A program made the position numbers and the translations under genes. A stretch of 64,000 nt of DNA, taken from Mesoterricola sediminis. Lineage in GTDB: Bacteria; Acidobacteriota; Holophagae; Holophagales; Holophagaceae. Of the stretch, positions 57,133 through 64,000 are shown piece after piece (within the stretch, counting starts at the first letter, position 1; the number at the start of each line of letters is the position of its first letter). The notes beneath the pieces were generated by a model. The model searched no databases and had not been told where the DNA came from. It saw only the letters and a list, made by a program, of their open reading frames with translations. The DNA lies in NCBI RefSeq assembly GCF_030295425.1, contig NZ_AP027081.1, positions 2,649,001-2,713,000 on the forward strand, given 5' to 3'.

Positions 57133-57675
57133 TCAGCCGAGGAGACGCCGGACCAGGCCGAGGGTCCCGGAAAGGGCCCGCCCGCCCGCGGCGAAGAAGG
57201 GGGGGGTGCCGGGGAGCGCCAGGCCCTCGACCACATGAGTGACCAGGGGTTCGAGGTGATCGTCCAGCAGGAGGCGCGCCAGCCGCTCCTGGGCAGGATC
57301 CTGGGCGCCCCGGAGGAGCGCGGCCAGGAGGCCCAGGAGGGCGCTCAGGTGATCCGGGGCGAGCCCCCCCCGGGGGAGGAGGCCGGCGGCGCGGTAGGGC
57401 ACGTCCAGGGCCGCCAGGAGTTCCTCGTCCCGCAGGCGCCCCGCCCGCAAGGCCGATAGTTCCAGGCGAAGGGGGGCCCGGTCGCGGGCCGCGAGGAACA
57501 GGCCCGCATAGGCCACCGCCAGGCCGGGTCCGGGCTCCATGGCGCCCAGGTCCGCCCGCAGGTCGCCGGGCACCCAGGGGAGGTCCAGGAAGGGGCCGGG
57601 GTCCCAGCCGGGGGCCCCCGGTTCGAGGAAGACCCCGGCCAGGGCCTCCAGGAGGTCCGGCAGCGTGGCGGCCAT
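57133..57675 (-). CDS. TorD/DmsD-like molybdoenzyme chaperone
   Basis: A 180-residue all-helical protein. LPDLLEALAGVFLEPGAP, a central YAGLFLAARDRAPLRLELSALR, GGLAPDHLSALLGLLAALL, and a late LGLVRR match the TorD/NarJ family in order. These fold and guide Mo-bis-MGD enzymes to the Tat system. ATG 57675 shares a base with the NrfD stop (TGATG). It serves the Tat-dependent reductase encoded upstream. Confidence 0.85.
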   Translation of the reverse strand: MAATLPDLLEALAGVFLEPGAPGWDPGPFLDLPWVPGDLRADLGAMEPGPGLAVAYAGLFLAARDRAPLRLELSALRAGRLRDEELLAALDVPYRAAGLLPRGGLAPDHLSALLGLLAALLRGAQDPAQERLARLLLDDHLEPLVTHVVEGLALPGTPPFFAAGGRALSGTLGLVRRLLG

Positions 57676-58643
57676 CACTTGAACCCGCTGGCCTGGCCCG
57701 CGAACACGAAGACGTAGCGGAGCACGTAGCCGCCGAAGATGACCAGGCCGGCCGCGGCCAGGGCCAGGTTGCGGGTGATGTGGAGGGTGCCCCGGCCCAG
57801 CAGCACCGGGCGGAACTCCCACAACTCAATGGCCAGGGGGGCCAGCAGCCCCGGCACCAGGAAGAGGCCCCAGAAGGCGAAGGTGTAGCGGCCGCCGAGG
57901 ATGAGGTCCAGGGCCTCCCGCACCGCCAGGGAGGAGAGCTGGCCGTGGATGAGGTACGGCAGGACGATGAAGCACTCCAGGGCGATCAGGCAGATGTCCA
58001 GGGTGTAGAGAAAGCGGAACTCGGCCAGGTCCTTGTCCCCCTTCTCCAGCATGCGCGCCAGGATGAGCGCGGCCGTGCCCGTGGAGAGGGCGCTGAAGAG
58101 GAAGAGCTGGGCCACCAGGTTCGTGTTCCAGAAGGGCCGGGCCTGGACGGCGCCCAGGAGGACGCCCGTGTAGATGCCCACCCCCACGGCCAGGGGGAAG
58201 CCGAGCATGGCTAGGTTCCGCCTCCAGGCCGTCAGGCTCGGATGCAGGGCCAGGAGCCGCTGCCGGCCAGGGAAAGTTGCGGGGAGCTTGGCGAAGAGGC
58301 GGGTCCGCTCCGCCTCGGACAGCCAGGCGTACGCGTTCAGGAGGGTGAGGCCCGTGAAGAGCATCAGGAGCCAGCTCCCGATGGACATGGGCGACTCCCA
58401 CCGGAAGGTGGCGAAGAGCTTCCAGAAGCGCCACCACTTCCCCAGGTCGAAGATCAGGAGGAAGCTGCCCAGGGCCACCGGCCAGGGCGCCAGCAGGGCG
58501 CCGGTGCGGGCGATGCGGGGGTACGAGGCCTGGCCATCCGTCTGGAGCCAGGTGCACAGGGCGGACACGAAGAAGATCCCGGCGGAGAGGCCGCCCAGGA
58601 AAAGGTAGTTGACGATGAGGAATTCCCAGACCGGTTCGTGCAT
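57675..58643 (-). CDS. NrfD/PsrC-type membrane subunit
   Basis: A 322-residue inner-membrane quinone-reactive subunit with about eight helices. WEFLIVNYLFLGGLSAGIFFVSAL is the standard opening of NrfD-type proteins. Long loops hold LGKWWRFWKLFATFRWESPMS, a block common to PsrC-like members. It exchanges electrons between menaquinone and the iron-sulfur subunit encoded immediately upstream (9-bp gap). No heme ligands expected. Confidence 0.92.
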   Translation of the reverse strand: MHEPVWEFLIVNYLFLGGLSAGIFFVSALCTWLQTDGQASYPRIARTGALLAPWPVALGSFLLIFDLGKWWRFWKLFATFRWESPMSIGSWLLMLFTGLTLLNAYAWLSEAERTRLFAKLPATFPGRQRLLALHPSLTAWRRNLAMLGFPLAVGVGIYTGVLLGAVQARPFWNTNLVAQLFLFSALSTGTAALILARMLEKGDKDLAEFRFLYTLDICLIALECFIVLPYLIHGQLSSLAVREALDLILGGRYTFAFWGLFLVPGLLAPLAIELWEFRPVLLGRGTLHITRNLALAAAGLVIFGGYVLRYVFVFAGQASGFK

Positions 58644-58652
58644 GGGGCGCTC

Positions 58653-59207
58653 CTACAGGAGGTAGTAAAGCTGCGGGCCGTTGCCCGTCTGGGGTTTCAG
58701 GACGCGGTAGCGCCGCCCTTCCAGGAGGGCGTGGACGGGGCTCTTCGGATCGGCCGCGTCCCCGAAGGTGCGCACCCGGCTGGGGCAGGTCTCCACGCAG
58801 GCGGGGACCTCCCCCCGGTCGACCCGGTGGGCGCAGAAGGTGCATTTGTCGACGACCTTCGTCTCCTCGTTGAAGAAGCGGGCCCCATAGGGGCAGGCCA
58901 CCATGCAGTACTTGCAGCCGATGCAGTCGGCCTCGCGCACCATCACGATGCCGTCCTCCCGCTGCCAGCTGGCGCCCGTGGGGCAGACCCGCACGCAGCT
59001 CGGGTTCTCACAGTGGTGGCACTGCTCGGGGTCGAAGGAGGCCCGGAGGCGGGGGAAGGCCCCCTCGCGCTCGGCGTTGATCCAGTTGCGGAACCGGCCC
59101 AGGGGGACCCGGTTCTCGGCCTTGCAGGCCACGACGCAGGCCTTGCAGTCGATGCATTTCCTGGAGTCCAGGACCATGATGTAGCGTCGGGTGGGGTTCT
59201 TGGGCAT
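58653..59207 (-). CDS. Four-cluster ferredoxin subunit (PsrB/PhsB/NrfC-like)
   Basis: A 184-residue iron-sulfur protein with sixteen cysteines in four groups: CIDCKACVVACK, CHHCENPSCVRVCP, CIGCKYCMVACP, and CTFC...CVETCP. It wires the catalytic and membrane subunits. No signal peptide, so it is probably exported bound to the catalytic subunit. ATG 59207 lies 2 bp after the catalytic subunit's stop. Confidence 0.94.
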   Translation of the reverse strand: MPKNPTRRYIMVLDSRKCIDCKACVVACKAENRVPLGRFRNWINAEREGAFPRLRASFDPEQCHHCENPSCVRVCPTGASWQREDGIVMVREADCIGCKYCMVACPYGARFFNEETKVVDKCTFCAHRVDRGEVPACVETCPSRVRTFGDAADPKSPVHALLEGRRYRVLKPQTGNGPQLYYLL

Positions 59208-59209
59208 GT

Positions 59210-61378
59210 TCACACCTTCACGACCTTGACGAACGTCTCGTGCATGGCGGCGTTCCCGCTCACCTTGTCCCAGGCGGTCTCGAGCAGCACCGCGTCGGCG
59301 GCGCCCACGTTGTGGACCGAGCGGAGCCAGGGGGACTTCTTCCCGAAGCCGTGCAGCATGAACACGCAGTCGGGGCGGATCTCCTCGGTGGCGCGGGCCT
59401 TGAGGCGGACCGTTCCGGCCGTGCTGCTCACCTCGACCAGGTCCCCGGTGCGGATGCCGAGCCGGGCGGCCTCGCCCGCGTTGAGCCAGAGATCGTTCTC
59501 GGGGTTGTGCTCGTGGAGCCAGGGGAGGTTGGCCAGGGCCGCGTGGGTCATGGTGGCCTTCCGGCCCAGGATCATGCGGTAGCGCCCCGCGGGGGGCTGG
59601 GCCGGCGCCGCGTAGGCCGGCAGCGGGTCGTGGCCGGCCTCCTGGAGACGTTCGGAGAAGAGCTCGATCTTCCCGCTCTTGGTGACGAACCGGTAGACCG
59701 CGTTGCGCGTGGTCCCGTACTTGGGCTCGCTGAAGGCGACGACGCCGTGCTTCTTCATGTACTCCAGGCCGTTCTCCACCGGAAGCTCCTTGGCCTCGGC
59801 CTCGATCCACTGGTCGATGGTGTAGTCGAAGTAGTCCGAGAGGCCCAGCCGCTTCGCCAGCCCCTGGGCGATCTCCAGGCATGGCCTGGTGTCGTGGATG
59901 GGCTTGACCACCTGCTGGCGGAGCACCGCCGCGGGCCAGATGCCGGGCATCACCTCGATCGGGTCCGTGCGCTCCAGGTAGTGGCTCTCGGGAAAGACCA
60001 CGTCGGCGTACCAGGCCGTGTCGCTCATGGCGATGTCCACGACCCCGATGAAGTCCATCCCCTCCATCATCCGCAGGGTCTTGCCCTGGTCCGGCACGGC
60101 GTTGAGGGGGTCCTGCTTGTAGATCATCCAGGCCTTCACCGGGTAGGGCTTGCCCTTCAGCACGTTCTCGCGCAGGGGCAGGTAGGCGCCGTCCTTGGCG
60201 CTGGCCAGGGGAAAGGCCTTCTCGATCTCGTCCACCCGGGACGCCTTGGGGTCGTCCCAGGGCAGGAAGAGGAACTCGCCCTTGGCCACCTTCCGGTTGG
60301 GCACCATCCCGCCCTCCCGGTCCCAGTTGCCGACGATGGCGTTCAGGATGGCCTGGGCGCGGCGCATCTGGAAGTCGTTCTGGTACCAGCTGGACCGCCG
60401 CCCGGCATAGAAGACGGCGCGGTGGCCGGCGTCGGCGAACTCACGCGCGATGCGGCGGATGTCCCGGGCCGGGATGCCGGTCTCGCCCTCGGCCCATTCC
60501 GGGGTGCAGCCCTTGACGTGCTCCGCGAGCTGCTCGAAACCCAGCGTCCACTGGTCGACGAAGACCTTGTCGTGGCGTTCCTCGGAGATGATCACCTGGA
60601 TCATGGCCAGGATGAACGCCATGTCCGTCCCGGGGCGGATGGGATACCACTCGTCGGCCTTGGAGGCCGTCACGGTGAAGCGGGGATCGAGGTAGACGAA
60701 CTTGGCCTTCCGCTCCATCACCCCGCCGATGAGGTCCATGGTGTCGGGCGTGATGATGCTCTCGAAACGGTTCGCGCCGGCCATGATCACATACTTGGCG
60801 TTGAGCAGGTCGAAGCTGGGCACGGTGCCGAACGTCACCGAGTAGGCGAGGTTCACCGAGGCGAGGCAGAGGCTCGGGTGGCGGAGGATGTTGGGGCTGC
60901 CGAAAGCCATGCCCAGGTTCTTGAAGAAGACTTCCTGGAACCCCTCGGTGCTGGACCACAGCGTCCCCTCGGGGCCGTACTTGTCCCGGGTCACCCGGAG
61001 CCTGGCCGCCGCGTAGTCGAAGGCCTCGTCCCAGGAGACGGGCCGCCACTTCCCTTCCCCGCGCGCGCCGGCCCGGATCAGGGGCTGCTTGAGCCGGTCG
61101 GGGTCGTACACCTGCTGGATGGCGGCGTTGCCCCGGGCGCAGAGCATGCCCCGGGACTTGGGGTTTTCCGGGTTGGGGTTGAGTTTCCGAACCCGGCCAT
61201 CCTCCACCATGGCGAGGACGGAGCACTTGTTGGGACAGAGCTCGCAGGAGGTGGGGATGCCGAAGGGCGCGGGCGGCTCGGGCCCGCCCTTGGCCTTGGA
61301 CAGGAACCGGGGACAGGCGACGCTCGTGGCGGCGAGGCCGCCGGCGCCCACCATCTGGAGGAAGAGGCGACGGTCCAT
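59210..61378 (-). CDS. Molybdopterin oxidoreductase catalytic subunit (PsrA/PhsA-like)
   Basis: A 722-residue periplasmic Mo-bis-MGD enzyme of the DMSO-reductase family. MDRRLFLQMVGAGGLAATS is a Tat-type signal (twin Arg). C45, C48, C52 and C80 hold a [4Fe-4S] cluster. C171 in RHPSLCLASVNLAYS is in the place of the molybdenum ligand. Length and the Cys ligand fit thiosulfate/polysulfide-type reductases. Arsenate or tetrathionate types are possible but less like it. With the B and C subunits, chaperone, porin and cytochrome, it makes an anaerobic respiratory complex. The substrate is not certain. Confidence 0.9.
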   Translation of the reverse strand: MDRRLFLQMVGAGGLAATSVACPRFLSKAKGGPEPPAPFGIPTSCELCPNKCSVLAMVEDGRVRKLNPNPENPKSRGMLCARGNAAIQQVYDPDRLKQPLIRAGARGEGKWRPVSWDEAFDYAAARLRVTRDKYGPEGTLWSSTEGFQEVFFKNLGMAFGSPNILRHPSLCLASVNLAYSVTFGTVPSFDLLNAKYVIMAGANRFESIITPDTMDLIGGVMERKAKFVYLDPRFTVTASKADEWYPIRPGTDMAFILAMIQVIISEERHDKVFVDQWTLGFEQLAEHVKGCTPEWAEGETGIPARDIRRIAREFADAGHRAVFYAGRRSSWYQNDFQMRRAQAILNAIVGNWDREGGMVPNRKVAKGEFLFLPWDDPKASRVDEIEKAFPLASAKDGAYLPLRENVLKGKPYPVKAWMIYKQDPLNAVPDQGKTLRMMEGMDFIGVVDIAMSDTAWYADVVFPESHYLERTDPIEVMPGIWPAAVLRQQVVKPIHDTRPCLEIAQGLAKRLGLSDYFDYTIDQWIEAEAKELPVENGLEYMKKHGVVAFSEPKYGTTRNAVYRFVTKSGKIELFSERLQEAGHDPLPAYAAPAQPPAGRYRMILGRKATMTHAALANLPWLHEHNPENDLWLNAGEAARLGIRTGDLVEVSSTAGTVRLKARATEEIRPDCVFMLHGFGKKSPWLRSVHNVGAADAVLLETAWDKVSGNAAMHETFVKVVKV

Positions 61379-61444
61379 GGGGACTCCGGGTCACGGCCGC
61401 CGCGCGCGCCGCCCGGGGGACAGCGCGCGCGGCGGCGGGGCCGA

Positions 61445-63127
61445 TCAGAACTTCACTTCCAGGCTGACGTACGTGTTCTTGATGCCCGAGGGCGACGCGT
61501 ACTGCAGCATGGGGTTGTTGTTGAGGTCGTAGGCGGCGTCCCAGCTCCCGGCCATGGGCGCGGGGGCGATGTGCCAGCCGCTGAAGGCGTGGGAGTACTT
61601 GTAGTCCAGATAGCCCACGCGCAGGGCCACGTTCCGGGCGAATTCCCAGTGGACGTAGGCCTCGAGCACGTCGCCGCGGGTGGACAGCTTCTCCATGGCC
61701 TCGCCGGTGGCGGGGCTGTAGGTGAACCACTTGGGCGAGCCGTGGTTGAACTCCAGGCCCAGGCCCAGGTTCGACAGGACGTCCCAGCGGGCGCCCACCC
61801 AGTAGGCGTTCGCGGTCTGGCTGTGGTCCTTGTCGCCCAGGAGGCCGCCGAAGCCCGTGAGCTGGACGCCGGGGCCGCCGTAGCCGGCCGGCATGTCCCA
61901 GTAGGCGCCGTACTGGCTGGTCTTGCCGTTGGGATGGCTCTTGATGTAGCCGAAGCTGGCGAAGTAGGTGAAGGCGTCGCCGATGCGGTGCTTCCAGGTG
62001 GCCGTCCACTGGTCCATGTCGCCCAGGTTGTTGGTGGCCGTGACGTACTGGATGCTGGGCATGCCGCCCATGCCTGGCTGGGCGGGCACGGGGAAGTTCG
62101 ACAGGCTCCCGAAGGGGATGTCGGTCATGTTCCCGAAGCGGTTGTAGCCCACGTACAGGTTGGCCGCGTGGACCGTCCCGAAGCCCTCGAAGAGGAAGGG
62201 GACGTCCAGCATGGCGCCCAGGACGGTGCTGTCCTTGAGGGAGCCGATGGGGTTCACCTGCATGGTCGCGGCGGCCGGATTGGCCTGGGTGGCATTGGTG
62301 AAGTTGAAGCCCACCACCGCGGCGCTGGACTTGACCAGGCCGCCCCCGCCGAAGCCGCTCTCGTAGCCCACCCCGTAGCAGAAGCCGAGGAGGGAATGCT
62401 CGGGGAAGCCCAGGGGCTCCAGGTGGAACTTCCAGCCGATCCCGTCGACCATGGCGTTGACCGCCAGGGCCTGGGGCGTCGCCTGCCGCTCGCCGCCCTC
62501 GCGGACCTCGTAGGGCGGCCCGTCGGAGGTGTTCTGGCGCCCGATGGAGAGGACGCCGAGGGCGGGCCAGTCGTAGACGAAGCTGGCGCGCTCCACGTGC
62601 AGGGCGTCGGTGGCCGGCACCTTGCCGCTGTTGAAGGAGTTCTGGACCGTGTTCGGCGAGCCGTTGAAGATCGGGGTGTCGGCCCCGCCGTGGACCTTGT
62701 ACATGGTCAGGCGGCCCATGATCTTGGCGTGTTCGCTGATGTTCATGGTCATGCGCAGGCGGAGCCGGGTGCTCCACTGGACCGAATTGCTCCAGTCCTG
62801 GTCGGGCATCTGCTGGGCCAGGGGCATGAAGGGATAGGGGTTGCTGGGGCTCATGGACGGGTTCTGCACGAACCCCATGAACTGCTTGTACGGCTTGAAG
62901 TGCCACTGGGCGGAATCGAAGCGGGTCCGGAGGTCGCCGCCCCAGGCGATGTTGTCCTGGGCCACCTTGGTCTCGACCTTGGTGAGGGTCTTCTCCTGGT
63001 CCTTGGCCTTCTCTTCGAGGACGGCCACCTGCTTCTTGAGGTCCTCCAGCTGCTTCTTCAGATCCTCCTGGGCGGAGAGCGCCGGGGCGAGGACGGCGAG
63101 GGCGAGGGCGATGCGGGTCATGGTCAT
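61445..63127 (-). CDS. DUF3373-like outer-membrane porin
   Basis: A 560-residue outer-membrane protein. Signal peptide to about residue 19 (ALSAQ), then a coiled coil (LKKQLEDLKKQVAVLEEKAKDQEKTL, about 22-55) that could touch the peptidoglycan, then beta-strand repeats ending in Phe (VSLEVKF), the usual barrel end. The pattern fits DUF3373 proteins of metal- and sulfur-respiring bacteria. GAGGAGC is 8 bases before ATG 63127. Its place between the cytochrome and the reductase suggests it brings in the oxidised substrate. Confidence 0.87.
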   Translation of the reverse strand: MTMTRIALALAVLAPALSAQEDLKKQLEDLKKQVAVLEEKAKDQEKTLTKVETKVAQDNIAWGGDLRTRFDSAQWHFKPYKQFMGFVQNPSMSPSNPYPFMPLAQQMPDQDWSNSVQWSTRLRLRMTMNISEHAKIMGRLTMYKVHGGADTPIFNGSPNTVQNSFNSGKVPATDALHVERASFVYDWPALGVLSIGRQNTSDGPPYEVREGGERQATPQALAVNAMVDGIGWKFHLEPLGFPEHSLLGFCYGVGYESGFGGGGLVKSSAAVVGFNFTNATQANPAAATMQVNPIGSLKDSTVLGAMLDVPFLFEGFGTVHAANLYVGYNRFGNMTDIPFGSLSNFPVPAQPGMGGMPSIQYVTATNNLGDMDQWTATWKHRIGDAFTYFASFGYIKSHPNGKTSQYGAYWDMPAGYGGPGVQLTGFGGLLGDKDHSQTANAYWVGARWDVLSNLGLGLEFNHGSPKWFTYSPATGEAMEKLSTRGDVLEAYVHWEFARNVALRVGYLDYKYSHAFSGWHIAPAPMAGSWDAAYDLNNNPMLQYASPSGIKNTYVSLEVKF

Positions 63128-63148
63128 GGTCGTGGCTCCTCGTTGGGC

Positions 63149-63460
63149 TCAGCCGCCGCAGGTCTCGGGCTGGGGGGAATCGGAGGCGTGGTTGATCAGG
63201 AAGGTCTTGATGTCCAGGAGCTGCTCCGGCGTGGCGAGCTTCGGCGCCATGGCCTCGCCCTTGTGCTTGCCGGCGTCGAAGAACTTGCGCCACTGGGCCT
63301 GGGTCCTGGAGAGGGGCGTCAGGGCCGCCGCGCCCTTCTCGTGGCAGGTCTTGCACTGCTTCTTGAAGTAGAACTTGCCCTTGGTGTCGCTGCCCTTGGG
63401 CTCGGCGGACAGGGGCAGGGCGAGCAGGGCCGCCGCTGTGAGGATGGAAAGGACTTTCAT
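63149..63460 (-). CDS. Small monoheme cytochrome c
   Basis: A 103-residue periplasmic cytochrome. Signal peptide to about residue 19. Heme site CKTCH (C36, C39, H40) and likely axial M71 (GEAMAPKL). The tail ends PETCGG with an odd extra cysteine. GGAAGGAGCC precedes the start. It heads the respiratory operon, so it may carry electrons to or from the reductase. Confidence 0.93.
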   Translation of the reverse strand: MKVLSILTAAALLALPLSAEPKGSDTKGKFYFKKQCKTCHEKGAAALTPLSRTQAQWRKFFDAGKHKGEAMAPKLATPEQLLDIKTFLINHASDSPQPETCGG

Positions 63461-63706
63461 GGCTCCTTCCTTTCGGGGGTGCGCGCTTGCGCGCGGAGGG
63501 GGGTGGAGGGGGACCCGGCCCCGGAAAAGGGCCGGCCAGGCAAGGCGAAGCGCCCGGTCCCTGCGCCCGGAGGCGGGACCGGTATTCGTGAAATCTGGAT
63601 CGAATTAAGCCGGGGTGACCGGATGCTGCGTCGATCTTCCGGAATAGAAGATGGCGCAGTCCACTTATCGAAGCAAGCGTATTTTTTTATTAAATTGTAT
63701 AACTAG
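63461..63706. promoter_or_regulatory. Upstream region of the cytochrome-reductase operon
   Basis: 246 bp without a gene. Bases 63681-63712 are very AT-rich against the local background (including TATTTTTTTATTAAATTGTAT) and are the likely promoter area for the minus-strand operon. TAACTAGTTA at 63700-63709 is a perfect 10-base palindrome but overlaps the stop of the next gene. A GC hairpin (CGCGCTTGCGCG, near 63481-63498) lies between the promoter area and the cytochrome. I cannot set the -35 and -10 boxes. Confidence 0.4.
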
Positions 63707-64000
63707 TTAGTTGATTGCTTGGCCCATGAGCTCCGTGAGGACGCCGTCCACGTCCTCGCCGTGCACGAGCCGCGGCCCGTCGGCGCCGATGAACCCGGCC
63801 TCCGAGGCGCGGTCCAGGAAGGCCAGGAGCCCGCCCCAGAAGCCGCCGCGGTCCAGGAGACCCACGGGCTTGGTGTGGATGCCCAGCTGCCGCCACGTGG
63901 TCACCTCGAAGAGTTCGTCCAGCGTCCCGTACCCCCCCGGCATGGCCAGGAAGGCGTCGGAGAGGTTCACCATGCGGGCCTTCCGGGCGTGCATGTCCTC
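63707..64000 (-). CDS. LOG-family protein (cytokinin riboside monophosphate phosphoribohydrolase-like), partial
   Basis: The 5' part is cut off by the right edge; the frame stays open through base 64000, so the ATG at 63994 is not necessarily the start. The hallmark [12 protein letters not shown] is present, and [18 protein letters not shown] before it is the other LOG block. These proteins release a base from nucleoside monophosphates; bacterial roles are varied. It ends just before the respiratory operon's promoter area and is on the same strand. Confidence 0.9.
   Translation of the reverse strand, partial: EDMHARKARMVNLSDAFLAMPGGYGTLDELFEVTTWRQLGIHTKPVGLLDRGGFWGGLLAFLDRASEAGFIGADGPRLVHGEDVDGVLTELMGQAIN

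Noticed and set aside
59240-63706. 1,488-codon open frame on the plus strand opposite the respiratory operon
   Set aside because: Antisense shadow of five well-recognised minus-strand genes; no domain or sensible start.

Overview
The window is GC-rich bacterial DNA with tightly packed genes, many ATGA/TGATG/GTGA start-stop overlaps, and frequent GTG/TTG starts. The gene set (urocanate hydratase, an anaerobic sulfur-type molybdoenzyme operon with a DUF3373-like porin, bacteriohemerythrin, several RND pumps, NosL proteins, ImuB/DnaE2) fits a Gram-negative, respiratory-versatile soil or sediment organism. Acidobacteriota of the Holophaga/Geothrix type is my best guess. That is inferred from gene content and codon style, not from any marker gene. 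I saw no rRNA, tRNA or CRISPR array.

Layout. 1-8.7 kb is an accessory island of lower and mixed GC. It holds a partial secreted metzincin-like protease with a secreted partner, a decayed IS1380-type transposase, an IS21 element (5-bp target duplication, frameshifted istA), an IS91-type HUH transposase next to a frameshifted tyrosine recombinase, and a duplicated 67-bp palindromic repeat. 8.8-20.7 kb is core-like: hutU with a small overlapping partner, an ABC-F ATPase, an acyltransferase, a PLP cysteine-synthase-like enzyme, an imuB-dnaE2 mutagenesis operon, and an Xre/RES toxin-antitoxin pair. 20.8-29.4 kb holds NifX-like and NifU-like iron-sulfur or metal-cofactor proteins, DUF134, and a Spy-like/LytS-like/LytTR signalling operon. 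Diverging from that operon is a seven-gene cluster (SCO-like, small periplasmic protein, FtsX-type permease, LolD-type ATPase, cysteine-bearing membrane protein, two NosL proteins) that looks like a metal or thiol handling system of the envelope.

30.2-31.4 kb and 51.6-53.2 kb are two copies of one IS5-family element that carries a GxxExxY gene inside its terminal repeats. The gene is intact in the second copy and deleted in the first. Between them lie a MarR repressor diverging from a TolB-like propeller protein, a hemerythrin, a MarR-RND-membrane-fusion operon, a CoA-disulfide-reductase/rhodanese fusion with a YeiH-family exporter, a CheY-like protein, an ArsR-controlled operon (TolC, membrane fusion, RND, lipoprotein thioredoxin, two small membrane proteins, membrane rhodanese), a sulfatase-fold membrane enzyme and a second ArsR. 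The two ArsR genes are paralogues with a CxxxC near the C-terminus. They share an operator-like motif at the same distance from their starts, which suggests a redox, persulfide or metal-responsive regulon.

53.2-55.3 kb has an IS4-type element followed by a 600-bp inverted-repeat element. 55.4-64 kb is on the minus strand: patatin-like phospholipase, STAS protein and Rrf2 regulator, then a respiratory operon reading cytochrome c, porin, Mo-bis-MGD reductase, 4x[4Fe-4S] subunit, NrfD membrane subunit, TorD chaperone. A LOG-family protein is cut off by the right edge. The sulfur and thiol theme (polysulfide/thiosulfate-type reductase, two rhodanese domains, CoA disulfide reductase, thioredoxin, ArsR sensors) recurs across the right half of the window.
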